Positions 7,350-16,190 of a stretch of DNA of 46,642 nt are shown piece after piece; positions within the stretch are counted from its first letter, which is position 1, and every line of letters starts with the position of its first letter. The notes under the pieces are model-generated. The model worked only from the letters and a program-made list of their open reading frames with translations. It made no database searches and had not been told where the DNA came from. The stretch comes from Phycisphaerae bacterium. Lineage in GTDB: Bacteria; Planctomycetota; Phycisphaerae; Sedimentisphaerales; Anaerohalosphaeraceae. Position numbers and translations under genes: made by a program. Where the stretch lies: the NCBI GenBank assembly GCA_029858345.1, contig JAOUFG010000007.1, forward strand, positions 1-46,642, in the 5' to 3' direction.

Positions 7350-9110
7350 ATGGAGTTTATGAAAATGGCAAAAATACCTCCAGTAATAGAGTTAAAAAAC
7401 AGACACTTGGGCCGGATCCTGATTAAGATGGGTCTTCTGACCCGTGAAAAGGTCCATAAATGCCTTGCCATACAGAAGGAAAAAGGGGGCAAACTGGGGC
7501 AGGTATTCATCGATCAGGGGTTTATTAAGCCCAGTGATCTTCGCATTGCGCTGGCGGGGCAGCGCGGTATGGAGTATGTGGACCTGGAGGGGGTGGAAAT
7601 CCCCCAGGACATCATCCACCAGTTGCCGGCCCAAATGGCACGTACGTATAGAATCATCCCCGTTGAATATGACAAATCCAGAAACCAGATGACGGTGGCC
7701 ATGGACTCGCCCGATAATTTCCGGGCGACGGATGATTTGAGTACCTTAATGGGGTACAAAGTCGTCGCGAAGGTTTCCGATGAGGACAGCGTCAAGGAGC
7801 TTCTGGATCGGTACTATGCCGAAGAAGATGAGAGCATGAGCGAGCTCATCGGCGAGATTGAGTCGGATACGAGTCTGGCTCAGCTTGCCGGCCGCGATGC
7901 GAGCATTGACCTGGACGAAATTAAAGGGGCGGCCGAGTCGAACACGGTGATTAAACTGCTCAACCAGGTTTTGATGTTGGCGATCCGTGACAAGGCCTCG
8001 GATATTCACTTTGAGCCGTTTGAGGACAAATATCAGATGCGGTACCGTATTGACGGTGTTCTCTACGATATGGAATCCCCGCCGAATTATATCGCCATGG
8101 CCCTGAGCAGCCGTATCAAGGTTATGGCCGGGCTGGATATTGCCGAACGCCGTTTGCCCCAGGACGGCCGTATTGCATTGGTGATGGGCGGCAACCCGGT
8201 GGATTTGCGTGTCAGCATTCTGCCCACGATGTTCGGCGAAAGCGTGGTGCTGCGTGTGCTGGACCGAACGCAGGTGAATTTGCAGCTGGACATGCTGGGA
8301 ATGCAGGACAGTGACTTAAATTCAGTGAACCAACTGATTCACAAGCCCAACGGGATCGTGGTCGTAACCGGTCCGACGGGTTCCGGAAAAACAACGACAC
8401 TGTATTCGGCTCTCAAAGAACTCAATGATACTGAGACGAAGATCATTACCACCGAAAACCCGGTGGAATACGATATTGATGGATTGGTCCAGGTTCAGAT
8501 TCGCCCGGACATTGGCTTGACGTTTGCCAAGTGCCTACGGTCCATTTTGCGTCAGGACCCGGACATCGTGATGGTTGGTGAAATCCGTGACCTCGAAACG
8601 GCCCAGATCGCGATCCAGGCCTCCCTGACCGGTCACTTGGTATTTACGACGGTGCACACCAATGACGCACCGAGCACGATCGCCCGTCTGCTGGACCTGG
8701 GCCTGGAGCCGTTTTTGATTACCGCGACGCTGGAAGGCATCGTTGCCCAGCGGCTGGTTCGAAAGATCTGCACCCAATGCAAAACCGAATACGAGCCGAC
8801 CGAAGAGATGCTGATGGAACTTGATCTGCGTCCCGAAGACGTTGGCGATAAGACATTCTATTACGGCAAAGGGTGCAATAACTGCAACCGAACCGGCTAT
8901 CGCGGGCGGACGGGAATTTATGAGATTATGACATTTAATGATGAGTTGCGGGATTTGGTCATGAACCACGCATCCACCGCGGTTCTGCGCGAAGCGGCAC
9001 GCCGCGAAGGGATGAGGACATTGCGTGAAAACGGACTGAAGGCCATTTTTGACGGCATTACCACGCTGGATGAAGTGGCGCGGGAAACAATCGCCGCAGA
9101 AGAAGAATAA
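7350..9110 (+). CDS. gspE: GspE/PilB-family assembly ATPase (second copy)
   Basis: A 586-residue secretion/pilus assembly ATPase. It has an N-terminal MshEN-like region (HLGRILIKMGLL...), Walker A GPTGSGKTTT (~341-350), intact Asp box RQDPDIVMVGEIRDLETAQ, His box TVHTNDAPST, and zinc cysteines CTQC (~474) and CNNC (~509). All catalytic motifs are consensus, so this is probably the main motor working with the GspF protein just downstream (53-bp gap). Start choice is open: ATGs at 7350, 7359 and 7365 are in frame, and GGAG at 7352-7355 fits the 7365 start best. It has its own promoter and repeat-flanked leader. Confidence 0.94.
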   Translation: MEFMKMAKIPPVIELKNRHLGRILIKMGLLTREKVHKCLAIQKEKGGKLGQVFIDQGFIKPSDLRIALAGQRGMEYVDLEGVEIPQDIIHQLPAQMARTYRIIPVEYDKSRNQMTVAMDSPDNFRATDDLSTLMGYKVVAKVSDEDSVKELLDRYYAEEDESMSELIGEIESDTSLAQLAGRDASIDLDEIKGAAESNTVIKLLNQVLMLAIRDKASDIHFEPFEDKYQMRYRIDGVLYDMESPPNYIAMALSSRIKVMAGLDIAERRLPQDGRIALVMGGNPVDLRVSILPTMFGESVVLRVLDRTQVNLQLDMLGMQDSDLNSVNQLIHKPNGIVVVTGPTGSGKTTTLYSALKELNDTETKIITTENPVEYDIDGLVQVQIRPDIGLTFAKCLRSILRQDPDIVMVGEIRDLETAQIAIQASLTGHLVFTTVHTNDAPSTIARLLDLGLEPFLITATLEGIVAQRLVRKICTQCKTEYEPTEEMLMELDLRPEDVGDKTFYYGKGCNNCNRTGYRGRTGIYEIMTFNDELRDLVMNHASTAVLREAARREGMRTLRENGLKAIFDGITTLDEVARETIAAEEE

Positions 9111-9163
9111 CTGTTTTGAAAACGTATATAAAACCCAAAATCCTTTTTTGGGAGGGATAAACG

Positions 9164-10420
9164 ATGCCGGTATTCCAATATCAAGCATTAGACGCAAAAG
9201 GGAATGAATCAGCAGGCCAGATCGAGGCCCTCAGCAGCAAAGAAGCGATCAGTAAGATTCGCAATAAAGGGCTGTTTCCGACAAAGGTCCGCGCCCAAAA
9301 TGCCGCCCGGAAGGTGAAAGTCGCCAAAGACGCGGCCGGACCCAAGCGGCGGGGGGCCGGCGGCAGGGTCAAGATCAAGACCGTGACCGAGTTTGCCCGG
9401 CAGATGTCCACGCTGCAGGATGCGGGGTTGGCGATTCTGCGTTCGCTGCGGATTCTCGAAGAGCAGGCGAAAAAGGGCACCTTTAAGCGGGTGGTCGGGT
9501 ATGTGGCCGATGACATCGAGGGCGGCGCCACCTTATCCGAGGCGATGGGCAAATATCCCAAGTGTTTTAACCGGCTGTTTGTGAACATGGTGGCCGCCGG
9601 CGAGGTGGGCGGTGTGTTGGATGTCATCTTAAACCGTGTGGCGGACTTTTTGGAAAAGGCCGAGCGGCTCAAAGCCAAGATCAAAGGCGCGATGGTGTAT
9701 CCGGCGGTGGTGATGAGCGCCGCGTTCCTGATCGTGATGGGCCTGATGATTTTCATCGTGCCGACGTTTTCCGAGGTGCTCAGCGACATGAGTGACGGAA
9801 AAGCGGGCTTGCCCGCACTGACGCAGATACTGCTCAATATCAGCAACTGGCTGACGGACCGTAAGGGTCTGAACGCCGCGATCGTGATCGCCTGCCCGTT
9901 TGTGCTGTTTTCGCTGCTCAAACTGGTGCGTCAGTTCCAGAAGGGCCGGTATGTGATGGACTGGCTCAAGTTGCGTACCCCGGTCATTAAAAAGCTGGTC
10001 TATAAAACCGCGGTGGCCCGCTGGACACGAACGCTGGCTACGCTGATCAGTGCCGGCGTTCCGATTCTGGAGGCGTTGAACATTACCCGGGAAACGGCGG
10101 ACAACGAGATCTATGGCTCGATGCTGAACAAGGTGCAAAATGCGATCCGGCAGGGCAATACCTTCGCCAATCCGCTGCGTCAGTCCAAGACCGTGGACTC
10201 GATTGTGGTCAACATGGTCGATGTGGGCGAGGAAACCGGCGACCTGGACAAGATGCTCCAGAAAATCGCCGACAACTTTGATGAAGAGGCCGATGTGCTG
10301 GTCGGCTCGCTGATGAGCCTGCTGGAACCGATTATGATTATCGTCCTCGGCGGCCTGGTCGGGACCATCGTACTGGCGATGTTTTTGCCGATGGTCAAAA
10401 TGATCCAGGTCTTAATGTAA
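9164..10420 (+). CDS. gspF: GspF/PilC-family inner-membrane platform protein
   Basis: A 418-residue polytopic platform protein that couples the assembly ATPase to growing pseudopilin. It has two tandem T2SF domains. The first contains EFARQMSTLQDAGLAILRSLRILEEQ, and the second the matching ARWTRTLATLISAGVPILEALNITRETA. Hydrophobic segments lie at ~178-200, ~225-250 and the C-terminal LEPIMIIVLGGLVGTIVLAMFLPM, the usual three-helix pattern. A GGGAGG ribosome-binding site precedes the ATG. Length and order (E-F-pseudopilins) match classical gsp/pil operons. A Lys/Arg/Gly-rich linker (~45-70) separates the N-terminal strand region from the first helical domain. Confidence 0.95.
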   Translation: MPVFQYQALDAKGNESAGQIEALSSKEAISKIRNKGLFPTKVRAQNAARKVKVAKDAAGPKRRGAGGRVKIKTVTEFARQMSTLQDAGLAILRSLRILEEQAKKGTFKRVVGYVADDIEGGATLSEAMGKYPKCFNRLFVNMVAAGEVGGVLDVILNRVADFLEKAERLKAKIKGAMVYPAVVMSAAFLIVMGLMIFIVPTFSEVLSDMSDGKAGLPALTQILLNISNWLTDRKGLNAAIVIACPFVLFSLLKLVRQFQKGRYVMDWLKLRTPVIKKLVYKTAVARWTRTLATLISAGVPILEALNITRETADNEIYGSMLNKVQNAIRQGNTFANPLRQSKTVDSIVVNMVDVGEETGDLDKMLQKIADNFDEEADVLVGSLMSLLEPIMIIVLGGLVGTIVLAMFLPMVKMIQVLM

Positions 10421-10430
10421 AAGTACATAG

Positions 10431-10555
10431 AACCACGAATGAACACCAATAGACACGAATATAGAATGTAATTAGTGAAAATTAGTGGTTCGGTTAAAAA
10501 AACAATCTGTGAAATCTGTGGATAGAAAAAGAAAAATTCGTGTGTATTCGTGGTT
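10431..10555. repeat. Nested palindromic intergenic repeat (ACCACGAA/TTCGTGGT family)
   Basis: Perfect 10-bp outer arms AACCACGAAT (10431-10440) and ATTCGTGGTT (10546-10555), with inner arms AGACACGAAT and ATTCGTGTGT. Inside lies a fragment of the second family, AATCTGTGAAATCTGTGGAT (10503-10522). It sits between gspF and the first pseudopilin gene. Confidence 0.75.
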
Positions 10556-10598
10556 TAAGAAAATAAAAGCCATAATTGATTTTAGAAAGGACAAAACG

Positions 10599-11564
10599 AT
10601 GGAAAGAAAAAAAGGGTTTACAATTGTAGAGCTGCTGACGGTCATGGGCGTCATCGCCGTCCTGATCGGCCTGATGGTGCCGGCACTGGCGCTGGTCAAG
10701 GACTATTCCAAACGCATCCAGCAAAAAGCCCAGTTCCACGGCATCGATATGGGCTTGCAGATGTTTAAGACCGAGTTTGGTTCTTACCCCGATTCTTCTG
10801 ACAACTTTATAACGGGAAAAGAGGCCAGTATTTACTGTGGTTCCAATAAACTCGCTGAGGCCATGGTTGGGCTGGATTTGATTGGGTTCCATCCCAATGC
10901 GGATTTTCGTTCTGATGGGCAAAATACTATTACGGATAACTTTGGCGTTCAGGTACCCAACCATGATGTTTATGATACTACCGGTTCTCTTGCATCATGG
11001 CAAACCGGAGCACAGAATATCGATGCTCGTAAAGGTCCTTTTGTAGAAACGGAGCATGCGAATGCTTTCCGAATGGATGAGGTATATGCGAATATAGGAC
11101 CTACCAACTTTAACCAGAACTTTGCTCCGCCTGGTGCTGCTACCGCAATGTACCCTCTGGTGCTGTGTGATGTTTATGCTCAAAAACGCAGCGGAACTGG
11201 CGGCAAAAAGACAGGCACACCAATTCTGTACTACCGCGCTCATGAGAACTTTAAGTTTCAGGATTCCGCAAAGGACAACAATGGCAGCGGTTTCGTGGAT
11301 GATGATGACATTTATAGTTATCTCGACAACCAAGAATTATTAGCACTTGGGAGGCCTGACAATAATTCCACATTTGCTGTTGTAACCGCAGCGGTAACAG
11401 GTGTTCCAGCCCAGGAATTTGACAACATGATCCGTAATGAAAATGTCACAACTGTGCGACGGCCTTATCGTTCGGATTCGTATATCCTGATCTCGGCCGG
11501 TAAAGATGGCGACTTCGGTACGGCGGATGATGTCTTCAACTTTGACAAAGAAGTAACCGAATAA
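10599..11564 (+). CDS. GspG-like pseudopilin / prepilin 1
   Basis: A 321-residue prepilin-like protein with a short basic leader MERKKG followed by FTIVELLTVMGVIAVLIG: a class III signal cleaved after Gly with Glu at +5, then a hydrophobic N-terminal helix. The C-terminus has SAGKDGDFGTADDVFNFD, resembling the calcium-binding loop of GspG major pseudopilins. A longer frame reaches 10485, but it would be encoded by the intergenic repeat; ATG 10599 has a proper RBS (AGAAAGG, 8-nt spacing) and gives the correct leader length. The protein is paralogous to those at 12355 and 13458 (YPDSS, LAEAM.G.D..GFHP and the C-terminal motif are shared). It is about twice the size of a typical GspG (~140 aa). 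The large middle region has no recognised domain. Confidence 0.88.
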   Translation: MERKKGFTIVELLTVMGVIAVLIGLMVPALALVKDYSKRIQQKAQFHGIDMGLQMFKTEFGSYPDSSDNFITGKEASIYCGSNKLAEAMVGLDLIGFHPNADFRSDGQNTITDNFGVQVPNHDVYDTTGSLASWQTGAQNIDARKGPFVETEHANAFRMDEVYANIGPTNFNQNFAPPGAATAMYPLVLCDVYAQKRSGTGGKKTGTPILYYRAHENFKFQDSAKDNNGSGFVDDDDIYSYLDNQELLALGRPDNNSTFAVVTAAVTGVPAQEFDNMIRNENVTTVRRPYRSDSYILISAGKDGDFGTADDVFNFDKEVTE

Positions 11565-11586
11565 AGTCCGGCGTTGGTTTTTTGTA

Positions 11587-11644
11587 AAATCGGTGTAAAT
11601 CCGTGTAATCTGTGGTTGAAAATTGAATCGGTGTTGATCTGTGG
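11587..11644. repeat. Intergenic repeat, right arms only (ATCTGTGG family)
   Basis: Two consecutive degenerate right arms: AATCGGTGTAAATCCGTG...ATCTGTGG (11587-11615) and AATCGGTGTTGATCTGTGG (11626-11644). The GTG in the second arm (11641-11643) is the only sensible start codon of the next pseudopilin. Confidence 0.65.
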
Positions 11645-12255
11645 CTAAGCATCAAAAACAATCCGGTTTTTCGCTGATGGAAGTGCTGGTGTCGCTGGCG
11701 GTCATTTTGATTCTGATCGGCGCCCTGGTCGGTACGGGCAGCTATGTCCGGACCCGGGCCAATGTGGACCTGACGCGAAGCATGCTGGAAGTACTGTCCT
11801 CGGCGCTGGAGCAGTACTACAATGACCAAACGCCCAATGCGTTTCCGTTTGAAGCGGATTTGACTTTTGATGAAGCTGCTTTCGAGGCAATTTTTTTGCC
11901 GATTATCGCTGATGTACTGCCTGACGGTTCACTTCTGGAAAAAGATGGCAGTACGCCTCCTCTAGATGTTTCAAGTGCTTCCAGTGCGGCGTTGTTTTAC
12001 TTTCTGGACAGGAATCCGGCCAGCCGGGCCATTGCTTCGGCGGTGTCGAATACGCTGGTGACCAACAAGGACGCTGACGGAAACGCCATTACGATTACCA
12101 TCGGGACCAATCCTGCGATTGATCTGCCGCGGTATATCGACCCGTGGAAAACGAGCATCCGGTATGTGTACCTGGACGGGACGGCGTTTCCAAGCTTAAC
12201 CAGCGCCGGACCGGACAAGGTGTTCGATACGCCGGACGACATTACAAGTAAATAA
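11641..12255 (+). CDS. Pseudopilin / prepilin 2 (GspG-like, short)
   Basis: A 204-residue prepilin-like protein. The leader VAKHQKQSG is followed by FSLMEVLVSLAVILILIG, a class III cleavage site with Glu+5. The C-terminus LTSAGPDKVFDTPDD is a variant of the GspG calcium-loop motif seen in its neighbours. The GTG start lies inside the intergenic repeat; no purine-rich Shine-Dalgarno exists, only GGTG ten bases upstream. The N-terminal segment is nearly the same as that of the gene at 15229, pointing to a shared ancestor or gene conversion. Its role would be as a major or minor pseudopilin of the fibre assembled by GspE/GspF; which one cannot be decided. Confidence 0.85.
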   Translation: MAKHQKQSGFSLMEVLVSLAVILILIGALVGTGSYVRTRANVDLTRSMLEVLSSALEQYYNDQTPNAFPFEADLTFDEAAFEAIFLPIIADVLPDGSLLEKDGSTPPLDVSSASSAALFYFLDRNPASRAIASAVSNTLVTNKDADGNAITITIGTNPAIDLPRYIDPWKTSIRYVYLDGTAFPSLTSAGPDKVFDTPDDITSK

Positions 12256-12260
12256 CATTG

Positions 12261-12336
12261 AACCACGAAGGACACGAAGAGCACGAAGATAAAAAATATA
12301 TAAATAATACTTCGTGTCCTCTGTGAACTTCGTGGT
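12261..12336. repeat. Palindromic intergenic repeat (AACCACGAAG...CTTCGTGGT)
   Basis: Left part AACCACGAAGGACACGAAGA (from 12261) and right part ACTTCGTGGT (ending 12336) with internal CACGAAG/CTTCGTG pairs form a long imperfect hairpin in the space between two pseudopilin genes. It is the same family as 10431-10555. Confidence 0.75.
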
Positions 12337-12354
12337 GAAAACAAGGAACCGAAA

Positions 12355-13332
12355 ATGCAGAATAGGCCAAAAAACAGAAGAGCGTTCACGTTAATTGAAT
12401 TGCTGACGGTGATTGCGATTATCGCCGCTCTCGTGGGGATTCTCAGCGTCGCCCAGCGCAAGGTCAAGATCGTTTCGCTGAACCTGCGGCAGAAGGCCGC
12501 CTTCCACGCCGGCGAGATCTCGCTGGAACTGTACAGCAAGGACTTCGGCGGCTACCCGGACTCATCGCTGGTTTCGTCTGACGGTGCCGGCGCCGGTCCT
12601 TATGTGACCGGTTCCCAGCGCGTCGCCGAGGCACTCTTCGGTCGGGACGACCGCGGTTTTCATCCGAAATCCAAGTGGCACCCTTCGCTGGATGCTGCTG
12701 CTGCGGCACCTCATCCCGGAGCGAATTTATATACCGATGCGACGGCGAAAGACCGAAAAACACCTTACTTTGAACGAAAACGAGCCGGTTTCTACACGAT
12801 CAATGACCTGTGGGGGAGTAGCGGTTTTGGGTCGTCGCAGATCTATACATCTGCCGGGGCCACCACCGGAACCGAAATGTCGCCAGTGTTTACGGATGTG
12901 TTTACGCAGAACAGAGTGACGATTGGCACAGAAAATGTCAAGGTCGGCATGCCCATCCTGTACTTCAAGGCCGATCCCACCAAGCGTTTTCGTGTGAACA
13001 GTTCTAATGTTGAGGTTGATCCTGCCGTTGCATTAGAATATAGACAATGGGTCTATAACTTTGATGACAACCTGCCGATTCTTCAGCTTCCGTGGCTGCG
13101 GGATCCGACGGTGGAGACCGATGGAATGAATTTCCAGGATGGAATACGCGGGCACTATAAGGACTCGCAGGATACGGCGAAGGCTCATGCCCAGTTCTTT
13201 TACGAAACGATTACCCAGCGGGCCGACGGCAATTTCTTTTCGCCGCACAACAAGAGCACGTTTCTGCTGATCTCCGCCGGGTATGACGGCATTTACGGCA
13301 CGAAAGACGATCTGACGAATTTTGACGATTAA
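12355..13332 (+). CDS. GspG-like pseudopilin / prepilin 3
   Basis: A 325-residue prepilin-like protein with leader MQNRPKNRRA and helix FTLIELLTVIAIIAALVG. The cleavage position follows Ala instead of Gly, which prepilin peptidases tolerate less often. Body motifs GGYPDSS, VAEALFGRDDRGFHPKSKWH, GMPILYFKAD and the C-terminal ISAGYDGIYGTKDDLTNFD make it a clear paralogue of genes 1 and 4 of the series. The start has a normal RBS (AAGGAA) outside the repeat. It is probably exported across the inner membrane and added to the same fibre. Confidence 0.87.
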   Translation: MQNRPKNRRAFTLIELLTVIAIIAALVGILSVAQRKVKIVSLNLRQKAAFHAGEISLELYSKDFGGYPDSSLVSSDGAGAGPYVTGSQRVAEALFGRDDRGFHPKSKWHPSLDAAAAAPHPGANLYTDATAKDRKTPYFERKRAGFYTINDLWGSSGFGSSQIYTSAGATTGTEMSPVFTDVFTQNRVTIGTENVKVGMPILYFKADPTKRFRVNSSNVEVDPAVALEYRQWVYNFDDNLPILQLPWLRDPTVETDGMNFQDGIRGHYKDSQDTAKAHAQFFYETITQRADGNFFSPHNKSTFLLISAGYDGIYGTKDDLTNFDD

Positions 13333-13341
13333 CAGATAAAG

Positions 13342-13425
13342 TCCACAGATTTCACAGATTATGATGATTAAAGTTTTATAAATATAAATAAAAGAAATCT
13401 GTGTAAATCGGTGTAATCTGTGGAT
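13342..13425. repeat. Palindromic intergenic repeat, both arms (CCACAGAT...ATCTGTGG)
   Basis: Left arm GTCCACAGATTTCACAGATT and right arm AAATCTGTGTAAATCGGTG followed by TAATCTGTGGAT, separated by an AT-rich middle. This is the complete form of the family seen also at 16099-16184 and 17359-17444. Confidence 0.75.
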
Positions 13426-13457
13426 AGATCTAAAAACTTTTTCAGGAGGCGTTCGAA

Positions 13458-14375
13458 ATGAAACGCAAGACAAAAATACGAGTCGGATTTACGCTGGTGG
13501 AACTGCTGACGACGCTGGCGGTCATCGGCATTTTGCTGGGACTGCTGATCCCGGCCCTGAACCAGGTGAGCAAGACCGCCACCAAGGTCAAACAAAAGGC
13601 CCAGTTCCACGCCATCGGAACCGCACTGGAAACCTTCCGCAACGACTACGGCGACTACCCACCAAGTGCATGGGATGCGGATTTTGATGGTATGCCGGAT
13701 TATGGCTATTATTATCCTTCACAGCGGCTGGCCGAGGCGATCATTGGACGTGATGGGCTTGGCTTTCATCCAAGTTCAAAATTCCTGGGAAATGGAACAG
13801 ACGGAACGGTGACGGTGTCAGGTAATCCTCTATACTATCCTGCCATCGCTGGTTTTACAGATCCTGCAAAAGAGGCAAATCTGGCTGCTCGCAAAGGTCC
13901 TTATCTGGAACTGGAAAGTGCCAATGCGGTTAAGCCCGATTCACTGTATCTGCCTGCGGTAATTGGTAGTTATGCCCTTACAGATGGTTATGTTTTGGCG
14001 GATATGTACAAAGTTACAAAAAATGCAAAAACGGGCAAGCAGGTGGGAATGCCTATTCTCTATTATAAGGCCAACAAGTTAAAGGTTGGGAATGATCCGG
14101 CCAGTTTTGCGACAAATACCTACAATGTCGCCGACAATTCTGACGGAACCGGTTTTGTGGCGGCTCCGGCTCCCTTTAACGGTGCGACGCATCCGTTGAG
14201 TGCCGAAATCAGTAGCGGCAACGCTCCTTCGTTTTACAATGCGATCGCCAATCCGAATTTTCCGGGCCCGCCCGCGCGGCCGTATCGGGCGGAGTCGTTT
14301 TTGCTGCACAGCGCCGGCGAGGACGGGCTGTACGGGACGATGGATGATATGTTTAATTTCGACCAGGATAATTAA
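13458..14375 (+). CDS. GspG-like pseudopilin / prepilin 4
   Basis: A 305-residue prepilin-like protein with leader MKRKTKIRVG and helix FTLVELLTTLAVIGILLG. It shares GDYPPSAW, LAEAIIGRDGLGFHPSSKF, GMPILYYKA and the C-terminal HSAGEDGLYGTMDDMFNFD with its paralogues. A strong AGGAGG Shine-Dalgarno (13444-13449) precedes ATG 13458. The Asp-rich C-terminal loop is expected to bind calcium by analogy with GspG. Segments between the shared blocks differ strongly between the paralogues. Confidence 0.88.
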   Translation: MKRKTKIRVGFTLVELLTTLAVIGILLGLLIPALNQVSKTATKVKQKAQFHAIGTALETFRNDYGDYPPSAWDADFDGMPDYGYYYPSQRLAEAIIGRDGLGFHPSSKFLGNGTDGTVTVSGNPLYYPAIAGFTDPAKEANLAARKGPYLELESANAVKPDSLYLPAVIGSYALTDGYVLADMYKVTKNAKTGKQVGMPILYYKANKLKVGNDPASFATNTYNVADNSDGTGFVAAPAPFNGATHPLSAEISSGNAPSFYNAIANPNFPGPPARPYRAESFLLHSAGEDGLYGTMDDMFNFDQDN

Positions 14376-14384
14376 ATAGTTCTT

Positions 14385-14539
14385 AGTTTTTAGTTCGTAG
14401 TTCATAGAAATAGTTTGTGTGAATTGGTGTTTATTGGTGGCTGAATAAGAAATGGATTTTTGTGTTTTTCGTGTGGTTCGTGGTTTGTAGTTTTTAGTTC
14501 GTAGAGATAGTTTGTGTGAATTGGTGTTAATCTGTGGCT
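14385..14539. repeat. Tandem-duplicated intergenic repeat with AGTTCGTAG elements
   Basis: AGTTTTTAGTTCGTAG occurs at 14385-14400 and again at 14489-14504. Each copy is followed by ATAGTTTGTGTGAATTGGTG. The first copy ends in GGTGGCTGAATAAG, where the would-be GTG start runs into a stop after three codons; the second ends in TCTGTGGCT and provides the start of the gene at 14534. A TTCGTGTGGTTCGTGGTTT fragment of the other family lies between them. Confidence 0.65.
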
Positions 14540-15178
14540 AAATATAAAAAACAATCCGGTATCTCGCTGACAGAGATCCTTGTGACAATCTCGATCATGG
14601 CGATCCTGATGGCGATTGCGGTCCCGGCGGCCAAATCGCTCATGGCCTCGTTCGAGTCGGGCACCGGCGCCCGGCAGCTCATCAACGCGGCCCTGTCCAA
14701 CGCCCGCGCCATCGCCGTCCGCGAACAAACCTACGCCGGCGTCCGCTTTCAGCAGGATGCAACCGGCAATACGTATATTGTTTTCATCGTACATGATCCG
14801 GCGGTAACAGGGTATGCCAATGGGTTTCTCGCGGTAACCGGCCGCAAGCCCATGAAACTGCCCGAAGATGTTTCTGTCAGAGCAGGTGTTGTTGACCTTA
14901 CAAATAATGTTACAGGCACCCAGGAGTTTTTTTCGGTCGTTTTTTCCGGGGCGGGCAAATTAACAGTGCATCCGAACCGTTGCTCCCATAGTTCGGCTAA
15001 CGATACGATTTTTAATGCACCCGGCAACAATGTGATGTTTCAAGAAGACACCGTAGACTGGTCGAGTGTACAGAGTTTTGATTTGATTAAAAAGGACAAA
15101 AGCGGTGTGGTGCTGGAGTCAACCACCGAATATATCAGCCCGTACACGGGCGAGTTAGTGATCCAGTATCGTGATTAA
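14534..15178 (+). CDS. GspH/FimT-like minor pseudopilin
   Basis: A 214-residue prepilin-like protein. The leader VAKYKKQSG is followed by ISLTEILVTISIMAILMAIAVPA (Glu+5 present). The following SLMASFESGTGARQLINAALSNARAIAVREQ matches the GspH/FimT pattern (helix with a run of Ala/Arg, then beta-rich body). GspH-type proteins sit at the tip complex of the pseudopilus. The start is a GTG at 14534 in the intergenic repeat, without a purine-rich RBS. It has no SAGxDG motif, unlike the G-like group. Confidence 0.85.
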   Translation: MAKYKKQSGISLTEILVTISIMAILMAIAVPAAKSLMASFESGTGARQLINAALSNARAIAVREQTYAGVRFQQDATGNTYIVFIVHDPAVTGYANGFLAVTGRKPMKLPEDVSVRAGVVDLTNNVTGTQEFFSVVFSGAGKLTVHPNRCSHSSANDTIFNAPGNNVMFQEDTVDWSSVQSFDLIKKDKSGVVLESTTEYISPYTGELVIQYRD

Positions 15179-15202
15179 AAGAATGAGAAAAATATTTAAA
15201 AA

Positions 15203-15232
15203 GAAATCTGTGTAAATCGGTGTAATCTGTGG
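15203..15232. repeat. Intergenic repeat, right arm only
   Basis: GAAATCTGTGTAAATCGGTG then TAATCTGTGG. The final GTG (15229-15231) is the start codon of the next gene. There is no left arm nearby. Confidence 0.7.
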
Positions 15233-16092
15233 ACAAAGATAGAAAACAATCTGGTTTTTCGCTGATGGAGGTGCTGATCGCCACGGGCATCATGGCCATC
15301 GGGCTGGTGATGGTCGCGACGATTTTCCCCGTCGGCGTCAAGCTGACCACGCTGACGACCGAACGCACCGTCGGCGCCGTCGTCGCCGATGAGGCCTTCG
15401 CCAAGATCCAGCTCTACGGCCTGCGCGATTTTCAATACTGGCCGGTAGGCGATCCGAATGAAGCATGTACAGATTTCCAGTATGCTATTAAACCCACTAT
15501 TGATTTTAATGTTGATGGCAGTATAAATATTTCCGATGTTGCACTTTCTGTTTGGGATGAGTTTTTGTATCCCTCAGCAACGATGCCTGCCGGACAGGAT
15601 AATAATTATCACTGGTCGGCCCTGTGCCGCCGGATGGGCGCCAAAGACGTGCAGGTGACGGTGTTTGTTAATCGAAAAATTGGTTCGGGTGCTGGATTTT
15701 ATGGTTACGACAGTGCCTTGGTTCCTACGATCCCTCCCGTTCCTTATAATGATTGGCCGATGCCGGTTCGCGTGGAGGTGAATCGCGAAGATTCAAAAAT
15801 ATTGACAATTGATACGGCAGGCGTCTGGTCAAATACGGCGTTAGAATTTTTTGATGACGGCTATATGATTGTGGATGATTTGACCGGGAATAAATACCGC
15901 GTACTTGAAGTGGACCCTTTGTCCGGCACTCTTAAATTGCAGGGCGATTGGGTTGGCGATTTAACTGCTGTTCCACCTTTAACCTATCCTGTACCAACTT
16001 TGATTTGGGTGGTGCCGCCGGCGGTCGGCAGCGACCGGTATCCGTGTGTGGGCGTGTACCAGAAAGTGATACGCTTTGATGACATAAAGTAA
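15229..16092 (+). CDS. GspI/PilV-like minor pseudopilin
   Basis: A 287-residue prepilin-like protein: leader VDKDRKQSG, then FSLMEVLIATGIMAIGLVMVATIFPVG, typical of GspI/PilV proteins (S-L-x-E-V with a Gly-rich helix). Later AVVADEAFAKIQLYGL resembles the segment after the helix in this group. The GTG start is in the repeat. The rest is beta-rich and unannotated. DNA composition alternates visibly within the gene: GC-rich codons in the helix, around 15615-15660 and at the 3' end, AT-rich between. Confidence 0.83.
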   Translation: MDKDRKQSGFSLMEVLIATGIMAIGLVMVATIFPVGVKLTTLTTERTVGAVVADEAFAKIQLYGLRDFQYWPVGDPNEACTDFQYAIKPTIDFNVDGSINISDVALSVWDEFLYPSATMPAGQDNNYHWSALCRRMGAKDVQVTVFVNRKIGSGAGFYGYDSALVPTIPPVPYNDWPMPVRVEVNREDSKILTIDTAGVWSNTALEFFDDGYMIVDDLTGNKYRVLEVDPLSGTLKLQGDWVGDLTAVPPLTYPVPTLIWVVPPAVGSDRYPCVGVYQKVIRFDDIK

Positions 16093-16098
16093 ATAAAG

Positions 16099-16184
16099 TC
16101 CACAGATTTCACAGATTTCTATGATTAAGAGAATATTTATAAAAACTTAAAAAAGAAATCTGTGTTAATCAGTGTAATCTGTGG
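16099..16184. repeat. Palindromic intergenic repeat, both arms
   Basis: TCCACAGATTTCACAGATTT at the left and GAAATCTGTGTTAATCAGTG then TAATCTGTGG at the right. A further GAATCCGTGAAATCCGTGG (16203-16221) lies inside the first codons of the next gene. Confidence 0.75.
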
Positions 16185-16190
16185 ATAAAA

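Noticed and set aside
10618-10627. TACAATTGTA in the first pseudopilin gene as an activator site
   Set aside because: Only two bases separate the half-sites, and it lies inside codons of the conserved N-terminal helix.
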